This document shows positions 7,835 through 13,385 of a DNA stretch of 13,385 bases, in pieces; position 1 is the first letter of the stretch; each line of letters starts with the position of its first letter. The notes under the pieces were generated by a model. That model saw nothing but the letters and a program-made list of their open reading frames with translations, was not told the DNA's origin and did no database searches. Position numbers and translations under genes: made by a program. Source of the DNA: Clostridiales bacterium (GTDB taxonomy: Bacteria > Bacillota > Clostridia > Christensenellales > Christensenellaceae); contig DOMW01000146.1 of the NCBI GenBank assembly GCA_003510345.1, forward strand, positions 11,139-24,523, in the 5' to 3' direction.

Positions 7835-7848
7835 ATAAAGGAGAAGAT

Positions 7849-9306
7849 ATGAAGGTAAGGACAAGGTTTGCGCCCAGCCCCACGGGCTATCTGCACATAG
7901 GCGGCCTGCGGACGGCGCTTTACGCGTATCTCTTCGCCAAAAAAAACGGCGGCGATTTTATACTGCGCATTGAGGATACAGACAGGGAACGGCTAGTGGA
8001 AAACGCGTGCGAGATCATCTACCGCACGATGAAGGATACCGGGCTTGCTTATAACGAGGGGCCGGATATCGGCGGGGCGTTCGGGCCGTATATCCAGTCG
8101 GAACGCAAGGAGCTATACCAAAAGTACGCGGAGGAGCTGGTGGAACGCGGCGCGGCGTATTACTGTTTTTGTACAAAAGAGCGCCTTGCCGCTTTGCGCG
8201 AGCAGTGTGAAAAAAGCGGCGCCACGCCTAAATACGACAAGCACTGCCTGGGGCTTTCCAAAGAAGAAACGCGGCAAAAGCTGGAAGCGGGCGAGCCGTA
8301 TGTCATCCGCCAGAATATACCGGAGGAAGGCGAGACGGCGTACCGCGATATGGTGTATGGCGATATTACCGTGCCGAACAGCGACATGGAAGATAATATT
8401 CTGTTGAAGTCGGACGGCTACCCCACCTACAACCTCGCCAATGTGGTGGACGACCACCTGATGGAGATATCGCATGTGATACGCGGCACGGAATATCTTT
8501 CCAGCACGCCAAAATACAACTTGCTGTATCAAGCGCTCGGGTGGAGTATCCCGGAATACATCCACCTGCCGCCCGTGATGCGCGACAAGCAAAACAAGCT
8601 TTCCAAGCGGCATGGCGACGCGTCTTATGAGGATTTTGCAGAGAAAGGGTATCTGCCCGAAGCGATTTTGAATTATATCGCTCTTTTAGGTTGGTCGCCT
8701 GCGGGCGAACGGGAGATTTTTTCTTTAGGCGAACTGGCGCAGGCGTTTGATATAAAGGGTATCAGTAAATCGCCCGCGATATTCGATGTGGAAAAACTGA
8801 AGTGGATGAACGCCGAATACATCCGCGCGCTGCCCGAAGAGGACTATATCAAAAGGGCGCTGCCCTATCTTGCGCAAGCCATCGATGTGGATCAATTCGA
8901 TTTGCCGCTCATTGCCCGCATCACACAACAGCGGCTGGAGCTTTTTGCCGACCTGCCGGGCAAGCTTGCTTTTTTGGCGGAGATGCCGACGTATGACATC
9001 GATCTGTACAATCATAAGAAGATGAAGGTAACGCCCGAGTCCGCGCTTGTTTATTTAAAGGAAGCGTACCCTGTTTTGGAAAGCCTTGCCGAATATACCG
9101 AGAGCGCTATCCACGACGCGATGATGGCGCTTGTGGAAAAGCTGGGCATCAAAAACGGGCAGCTTTTATACCCGCTTCGGATCGCAATCTCGGGCACGGC
9201 GGTCACGCCGGGCGGCGCGATAGAGATTGCCGCGCTTCTGGGGCGGCACGAAACGCTGGCGCGCATGCGGCAGGGTATGGAAAAACTCCAAAAGGAACTG
9301 GGGTGA
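7849..9306 (+). CDS. gltX: Glutamyl-tRNA synthetase
   Basis: GluRS charges tRNA-Glu with glutamate. The 485-residue protein has APSPTGYLHIGG (8-19) with the HIGH motif as HIGG (16-19) and KLSKRHG (250-256) as the KMSKS motif. Cys106 and Cys108 (CFC), Tyr129 and Cys133 keep the spacing of the zinc-binding site of the E. coli enzyme. The C-terminal helical domain (about 320-485) is the anticodon-binding part of bacterial GluRS. AAAGGAG sits seven bases before the ATG. Paired with glnS, it is probably the discriminating form specific for tRNA-Glu, but this cannot be read directly. No canonical terminator follows; a strong hairpin lies 119 bases downstream. Confidence 0.97.
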   Translation: MKVRTRFAPSPTGYLHIGGLRTALYAYLFAKKNGGDFILRIEDTDRERLVENACEIIYRTMKDTGLAYNEGPDIGGAFGPYIQSERKELYQKYAEELVERGAAYYCFCTKERLAALREQCEKSGATPKYDKHCLGLSKEETRQKLEAGEPYVIRQNIPEEGETAYRDMVYGDITVPNSDMEDNILLKSDGYPTYNLANVVDDHLMEISHVIRGTEYLSSTPKYNLLYQALGWSIPEYIHLPPVMRDKQNKLSKRHGDASYEDFAEKGYLPEAILNYIALLGWSPAGEREIFSLGELAQAFDIKGISKSPAIFDVEKLKWMNAEYIRALPEEDYIKRALPYLAQAIDVDQFDLPLIARITQQRLELFADLPGKLAFLAEMPTYDIDLYNHKKMKVTPESALVYLKEAYPVLESLAEYTESAIHDAMMALVEKLGIKNGQLLYPLRIAISGTAVTPGGAIEIAALLGRHETLARMRQGMEKLQKELG

Positions 9307-9424
9307 ACGTGAAAAAAGGCGCGGTGTTCAGTAATCGTTTTGCGTGTAGTGAGAGTTTTAGTATCTTTGACGGCACAGAGTATGTTGCGTCGGGCGGTAC
9401 AGACTTCTTATGTTGATTGTTAGA

Positions 9425-9453
9425 ACCTTTTCCGCGCTGCGCGCGGAAAAGGT
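9425..9453. repeat. Perfect 13-bp hairpin between gltX and the PPOX gene
   Basis: Arms 9425-9437 (ACCTTTTCCGCGC) and 9441-9453 (GCGCGGAAAAGGT) are exact inverted copies around the three-base loop TGC. Neither strand has a T run after it, so it is not a standard intrinsic terminator. It could protect the 3' end of the gltX mRNA or be a repeated palindromic element. The rest of 9307-9530 contains only a weak candidate promoter, TTGCGT (9385-9390), 18 bases, TATGTT (9409-9414). Confidence 0.6.
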
Positions 9454-9530
9454 GTTGGTGTGCCGCCACACAAAACAATGCGAATGGCCGCGCCCACGCG
9501 CAACCGCACACAGCAGAAAGGATTTATAGT

Positions 9531-9998
9531 ATGAGAAGAACGGATCGGGAAATAACGAACAAGGCGGAGATAATCAAAATCATTGAAAAATGCGATGTGT
9601 GCCGGCTTGGCTTGTCCGATCACAATATGCCGTATGTCGTTCCTATGAATTTCGGGTTTGAATATACCAAGGGGAAGCTTGTCCTGTTTTTTCATGGCGC
9701 ATCCGAAGGGAAAAAGCTTCAAATAATTCAAAACAATCCCCTCGCCTGTTTTGAGATGGATTGTTCGCTTAAGCTGATAGAGGGGCGGCAGGCGCACCAG
9801 TATTCCATGGAGTATGAAAGCGTGGTGGGTAACGGAACAATAACGATATGTTCCGAAAAAGCGGAGAAAATCAAAGGCCTTACGCAGCTAATGAAAAAAT
9901 ACGCAAAAAACCGGGAATTTGATTTTCCGGATTCTGTTTTGGAATCCGTTGCGGTTTTCAAGCTGGAAGTTGCGGATTTCACCGGCAAGCGGCATTAA
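9531..9998 (+). CDS. Pyridoxamine 5'-phosphate oxidase-like flavoprotein (NimA-like)
   Basis: A 155-residue single-domain protein of the PPOX split-barrel fold, related to the NimA-like group of FMN-binding reductases. Typical marks are the opening MRRTDREI (1-8), CDVCRLGLSD (21-30), YVVPMNFGFEY (35-45), LVLFFHGASEGKK (50-62), and CFEMDC (73-78). The later SVVGNGTI (98-105) is the conserved strand near the flavin. NimA proteins are known for nitroimidazole reduction and resistance, but most relatives are uncharacterised housekeeping flavoproteins, so no resistance is claimed. The start is fixed by AGAAAGGA eight bases upstream; the reading frame extends further back (to about 9417), but that part has low-complexity, non-family sequence. 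It is followed by a terminator at 10070. Confidence 0.88.
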   Translation: MRRTDREITNKAEIIKIIEKCDVCRLGLSDHNMPYVVPMNFGFEYTKGKLVLFFHGASEGKKLQIIQNNPLACFEMDCSLKLIEGRQAHQYSMEYESVVGNGTITICSEKAEKIKGLTQLMKKYAKNREFDFPDSVLESVAVFKLEVADFTGKRH

Positions 9999-10069
9999 GG
10001 TTGCCTGTGAAACTACTGATTAAATGGCGCGCGCGGCCAATCTTAAAAAAAGAGTCTCGCACAACTGAA

Positions 10070-10099
10070 ACGACCGCCTTTTGAGCGGTCGTCTCTTTT
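10070..10099 (+). terminator. Intrinsic terminator, possibly bidirectional
   Basis: A perfect 8-bp stem, ACGACCGC (10070-10077) and GCGGTCGT (10085-10092), with loop CTTTTGA, is followed by CTCTTTT. It ends the PPOX transcript. An outer AAAAGAG/CTCTTTT pairing with the A-run at 10045-10053 gives a T run on the minus strand too, so it could also end transcription from the right. Confidence 0.75.
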
Positions 10100-10109
10100 C
10101 TATATGAAA

Positions 10110-10367
10110 TTAAATTTTACTTATTTCGTTTTGCTGCAACTTACCCTTTTCTTCCATCTCCTGCATCTTCGGGTCATGCGTCCCCCTGTCGGTTCTCGCC
10201 GACCACCGAAAAACACCCAGCCGTTCTTATATTTGGATCCTCTTCAGCACTTCCGATGTGTCGTATGAAATGGGCAAGCTTGTTTCCTTCCGATAGCCAC
10301 CCGGCATAAACGCCTTTCCCGCGGAATTAAGCCCCGCTAACGCCTGCTTGCAAAAGATGCCATTCAT
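10110..10367 (-). pseudogene. Possible broken small gene with one in-frame stop
   Basis: From ATG at 10367 the minus strand reads 46 codons (beginning MNGIFCKQALAGLNSAGKAF and including LPISYDTSEVLKRIQI), a TAA at 10227-10229, and then 38 more open codons in the same frame ending in KMQEMEEKGKLQQNEISKI and a stop at 10110. The protein-like tail ending just before the terminator suggests one gene of about 85 codons interrupted by a stop. I do not recognise the family. The upstream spacing of GAAGG to the ATG is acceptable. It could also be a chance open frame, or the two parts could be unrelated. Confidence 0.25.
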
Positions 10368-10784
10368 CGGATTTGACCTTCTTTACGATCAACAACGATC
10401 CTGATGCAACCTTTTCACTTTCATGGCTGCCATTACGGTATCTTCAAATCGCATCAACCATTTCTGCTTGAGCACAAAACCCGTAATTCCTTATGACCAC
10501 CCGCAAGTCCCTAATAAAGCGCCATGCCGCGTGCGCCAAAGAATATTGACTCTGCTCCATCCATTGGTATCACGCCCTTTCGTAGAAATTCAGGCCGCCC
10601 CGGACCACTTGCACCCGCCAGGCATTTCCTTGTATAGTTTCTCTTATCTGTACTAATAAACGTTCTGAAATAAATTAAACACTATTTTATAAATTGAGAT
10701 AGCTGCCGGGAACCGGCGATCATTCTTGTTATTATATAATATTCTACACTGGAGGATAAATTCCTTCCCAAAAAGAAAAAAATC
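10368..10784. other. Gene-poor stretch, no supported feature
   Basis: No gene is supported here. A 38-codon minus-strand frame (10560 to 10444, starting MEQSQYSLAHAAWRFIRD) looks mildly protein-like and, with the broken frame to its left, may be debris of a decayed region, but no family is recognised. A small hairpin, GCCGG-GAA-CCGGC, lies at 10705-10717. The sequence turns AT-rich from about 10665 towards the tRNA promoter. Confidence 0.4.
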
Positions 10785-10813
10785 TTGAAAAAAATTTAAG
10801 GGTGTCATATAAT
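10785..10813 (+). promoter_or_regulatory. Promoter of the tRNA-Thr gene
   Basis: TTGAAA (10785-10790), a spacer of exactly 17 bases, and TATAAT (10808-10813): a near-consensus sigma-70 promoter. Transcription would begin near 10820, about 19 bases before the mature tRNA. Confidence 0.85.
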
Positions 10814-10838
10814 GACTATCGTTACATCCATTTATTGT

Positions 10839-10914
<76 letters not shown>

Positions 10915-10928
10915 CAAACTCTTGCGGG

Positions 10929-10974
10929 GAGCGGTTTTCAGAGGTTTTGGTCTTTGGAAAACGACTCTTTTTTT
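10929..10974 (+). terminator. Intrinsic terminator after tRNA-Thr
   Basis: GAG-CG-GTTTTC (10929-10939) pairs with GAAAAC-GA-CTC (10957-10967), giving nine base pairs around a 2x2 internal mismatch, followed by a run of seven T. The loop is 17 bases. Confidence 0.65.
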
Positions 10975-11016
10975 GCCCAATATTATATATTTTTATGATG
11001 AAATGTTCAGATAATA

Positions 11017-11046
11017 TTGTATAATATGTATAATAATTGCTATAAT
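11017..11046 (+). promoter_or_regulatory. Candidate promoter of the protease gene
   Basis: TTGTAT (11017-11022), 18 bases, TATAAT (11041-11046). Two more TATAAT sequences at 11020-11025 and 11029-11034 make the exact start uncertain. The leader before the gene would be about 80 bases. It contains a small stem, CCGG(U)/(G)CCGG at 11108-11121, that reaches the first bases of the GGAGG ribosome binding site. Confidence 0.5.
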
Positions 11047-11132
11047 GTATTTAATGGGAATTTATAGTGGTAAGGAAAGGCTTGCGTACTGCTCGGCCGG
11101 AGATTTCCCGGTGTGCGCCGGAGGTAGCGGGT

Positions 11133-13385
11133 ATGAAAAAAGGACAAACAAACCGATGGATGAAGAGAACGGCGGCGGTTGCTGCCGCGTCGCTTTTGTT
11201 GCTGTGCGCAGCGACCGGGCGGGCGCAAGCGGAAGCCTTGCCGGTGGAAGTGCCGGACGCTTACGAACCGAACGATATCTTTGGCGACGCAACGGAGTTG
11301 GGCGTTCCCACAGATATCCGCGCTACGATATCCAATAATTACGATCAGGATTACTATGCTTTCACTATGCCGTCGGGCAGCCGCGCGCGGATCACGCTGA
11401 CCCAGCCGGATGACGGGGACGTTTATTACAGCTTACGGCTGTTTGACGCGGATTATAACAAGATGGACATAGCGCTCGGCGCGGGCACGCACGAAATCCT
11501 GCGCTATCTGGCGCCGGGGCGGTATTATGCGATGGTAGACAATGTGGAAGACGTTTTCTCACTGCCTGCCGGGTTCTGTTCCCAGGCGGAATACGGGCTT
11601 AAAATAGAGACGCTGCCATTGGAAACGTATGACTTTTCAGAATACAATCTGGTAAACGCGGCGTTTCATCCGGAATCACGCTTTCAGTTTACCGGGCGGA
11701 ACCAACTTACCGCAGGCTCCGTTTACATAGCGGCGGCCTGCCTGTCGCGCTGGGACGGCTATCTGGAAGAGCGGCAGGACCCTTATATTTTGTATTATGA
11801 CGAATACGATTTAGCGGACAGAAATCTATCCTATTACCACACAGGCAATGCGGCATGGCGGCTGAAGGATATTATCATGCTGCCGCCGCGCGCGGACACG
11901 CTGGATAACGAGTATTACAAAAACGCCCTCTATACCTACGGCGCGCTTTATTGCGGCATACAGGAGCAGCCGGAATTTTACGGCGGCAACAAGGCCTATT
12001 ATTACCACCCGGCTGGTGTTGTGGGCGGCAGCGGGCACGCGATAACGATTGTTGGGTGGGACGATTCCGTGCCAAAAGAATCCTTTCAAATCACAACGGA
12101 GGACGGGCAGACGCACATGCCCGCGCATAACGGCGCGTTTATCGCGAAAAACAGCTATGGGGCGCAAACGGGCGACCGGGGATTTTTTTACATCTCGTAT
12201 TGCAGCGCGGATTTTTCCAACAATGCCGCTTCCGCGATGGTCGCGCGCCCGGCGCAGGGCGGGGCGAACGTGCTCTATATGCACGACCCATACGGCTACA
12301 CCGGCGTGCACGAGGGATGGACCGGCCCGCGTGGAAAAGAGATATGGGCAAAAAATGTTTTCACCGCGCCTGCGGACCAGACGCTTAAGTCGGTCTCGTT
12401 TTATGCGCTGGGGATGGACCAGTCGTATGACATTTATGTGGATACGGGCGGTGGGGCGGTATTGGCGGCAAGCGGCGTCAACCGGCACGCCGGATACTAC
12501 ACCGTTGACATCGCCAATGAAATCGCTCTGGAAAGCGGCGTGGAATTTTCCGTAACGGTATGGCAAGCCAATATAGATGGAAACGACATCGAGGCGGCGC
12601 TGGAACGGAAAGTGGCCGGGTTTTCCGACGCGGCGGCCTCTTCGCCGGGGCAGGGTTTTTTAAGTTGCGACGGGCAGGAATGGCAGGATGTTTCCGTTGC
12701 TTTTGCCGCGAACAATTGCATCAAGGTATACGCGCATGACGGGGCCGCGCAGGCGGATGTAGTTATAACGGAAGAAACGGGGAACGCCGGAACGCGGGCG
12801 CAGGCGATGGAGGAAGAAATTACGGAGCCGCCGGCGCAGGCGTTTGCCGTCGGCGCAGATGAACGGAAAGCGATGATCGATGTGCCTGCATCGTTTGACC
12901 TGCGTGAAACCGGCGCGGTGACATCCGTGAAAAACCAGGGGAACCCGCCCACCTGCTGGACATTCGCTACAATGGGAAGCACGGAAAGCATTTTGCTAAA
13001 GGCTGCGTCCGGGTTTGATACGGGCGTATCCGTATCGCTGGACGCCGCGCGGCGCGAAGTTGACCTGAATGGAAGTGGTGAAGGGTACGCAACGGCTGTC
13101 GTGCGGCAAAACGGCGGCAGCGGCGAGGTGTACTGGCAATTTTCCGGCGATACCCAAAGCATAGAGGTGCAAAAGAGAGTCAGCGTAAGCGGGGAGCGCG
13201 CCGTGTTGTTTACCGCCAGGCAAGAGGGGGAAGTCACCGCGACGGCGGTAAGCGCCGACGACGGCACAAAGGCTGCGGAGATTGTTTTTACTACTAGAAA
13301 GAATGAGCCGCAACCGACGGCGGAACCAACGCCCGCTCCTTCGGCGGAACAGCCAACGCCCGCTCCTTCGACGGCACAGCCGACG
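11133..13385 (+). CDS. Secreted papain-family (C1A) cysteine protease with permuted catalytic order and lectin-like domain; 3' end beyond window
   Basis: An exported peptidase, 751 codons seen, cut by the window edge. Start: ATG at 11133 with GGAGGT at 11120-11125. Residues 1-33 form a signal peptide (basic n-region, hydrophobic AAVAAASLLLL, cleavage after AQA). Residues 42 to about 160 resemble a pre-peptidase (PPC) beta-sandwich, opening DAYEPND. Residues 167 to about 370 match the C-terminal four-fifths of a papain domain: DFSEYNLV (167-174), LSRWDGYLEE, GHAITIVGWDD with His302, and AKNSYG with Asn340. Residues 377 to about 536 resemble the lectin-like domain often found after clostridial C1A domains. 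Then comes the missing papain start: FDLRETGAVTSVKNQG with oxyanion Gln602, and TCWTFATMGSTESILLK with Cys608. The Gln-Cys spacing of six equals that of papain. An Ig-like domain (about 630-720) and a Pro/Thr-rich linker follow. No other Cys-Trp catalytic motif is seen, so the four key residues occur once each, in the order His, Asn, Gln, Cys. A cell-surface role in protein breakdown or adhesion is likely. Confidence 0.88.
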   Translation, partial: MKKGQTNRWMKRTAAVAAASLLLLCAATGRAQAEALPVEVPDAYEPNDIFGDATELGVPTDIRATISNNYDQDYYAFTMPSGSRARITLTQPDDGDVYYSLRLFDADYNKMDIALGAGTHEILRYLAPGRYYAMVDNVEDVFSLPAGFCSQAEYGLKIETLPLETYDFSEYNLVNAAFHPESRFQFTGRNQLTAGSVYIAAACLSRWDGYLEERQDPYILYYDEYDLADRNLSYYHTGNAAWRLKDIIMLPPRADTLDNEYYKNALYTYGALYCGIQEQPEFYGGNKAYYYHPAGVVGGSGHAITIVGWDDSVPKESFQITTEDGQTHMPAHNGAFIAKNSYGAQTGDRGFFYISYCSADFSNNAASAMVARPAQGGANVLYMHDPYGYTGVHEGWTGPRGKEIWAKNVFTAPADQTLKSVSFYALGMDQSYDIYVDTGGGAVLAASGVNRHAGYYTVDIANEIALESGVEFSVTVWQANIDGNDIEAALERKVAGFSDAAASSPGQGFLSCDGQEWQDVSVAFAANNCIKVYAHDGAAQADVVITEETGNAGTRAQAMEEEITEPPAQAFAVGADERKAMIDVPASFDLRETGAVTSVKNQGNPPTCWTFATMGSTESILLKAASGFDTGVSVSLDAARREVDLNGSGEGYATAVVRQNGGSGEVYWQFSGDTQSIEVQKRVSVSGERAVLFTARQEGEVTATAVSADDGTKAAEIVFTTRKNEPQPTAEPTPAPSAEQPTPAPSTAQPT
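13326..13385 (+). repeat. 27-bp tandem repeats encoding a Pro/Thr-rich linker
   Basis: The string CCAACGCCCGCTCCTTCG occurs at 13326-13343 and again at 13353-13370, a 27-base period, giving nine-residue units of the type PTPAPSAEQ. A third unit begins at the window edge. Such linkers usually span the cell wall or separate domains, so an anchoring or binding module may follow beyond the window. Confidence 0.7.

Noticed and set aside
9417..9530. An upstream extension of the PPOX gene giving 193 residues.
   Set aside because: The extra residues are not family-like and run through the 13-bp hairpin; the strong ribosome binding site fits the ATG at 9531.
11826..12566. A 246-residue minus-strand frame opposite the protease gene.
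   Set aside because: It is the shadow of a continuous plus-strand frame with signal peptide and clear domains.

Overview
The window looks like the replication-origin region of a Gram-positive anaerobe of the Bacillota, most likely a Clostridia-type genome. The grounds are the dnaA-dnaN-recF order with DnaA boxes on both sides of dnaA, strong AGGAGG-type ribosome binding sites, a NimA-like flavoprotein, and a large secreted papain-type protease with a lectin-like domain, an architecture familiar from Clostridia. The codon use is moderately GC-rich (many GCG, GGC and CGC codons), so a Christensenella-like lineage is possible, but that is a guess.

Layout. Positions 1-318 hold no gene I can support. 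On the minus strand, read from the origin towards position 1, are dnaA (5613-4222), dnaN (3989-2895), recF (2884-1793), a GNAT acetyltransferase (1793-1281) and a serine hydrolase of the monoacylglycerol lipase/lysophospholipase family (1251-319). The short gaps or overlaps after dnaN suggest one transcript. The usual yaaA gene between dnaN and recF and the usual gyrB/gyrA after recF are absent. Origin elements sit at 5646-5884 (upstream of dnaA) and 4033-4219 (between dnaA and dnaN). The second cluster includes a DnaA box, a GC-rich spacer and three DnaA-trios, as in the Bacillus subtilis unwinding system.

Diverging from the origin on the plus strand are glnS (6197-7834) and gltX (7849-9306), a two-gene aminoacyl-tRNA synthetase operon. 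Upstream of glnS lies a curious 200-bp block with a 22-bp inverted repeat, an 8-bp direct repeat and two extended -10 promoters exactly 200 bp apart. A PPOX/NimA-like flavoprotein follows (9531-9998) with its own terminator. Then comes a gene-poor stretch of about 830 bp holding one possible broken minus-strand gene. A tRNA-Thr(GGU) with a near-consensus promoter and a terminator ends this stretch.

The last gene (11133 to the window edge, 751 codons, still open) is the most unusual. It encodes an exported papain-family (C1A) protease whose catalytic parts appear in permuted order. His and Asn (residues 302 and 340) come first, then a lectin-like domain, and only then the Gln and Cys segment (residues 602 and 608), followed by an Ig-like domain and a Pro/Thr-rich linker. 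The split falls exactly between the catalytic-Cys helix and the following 'DFSEYNLV' strand, as expected for a circular permutation.
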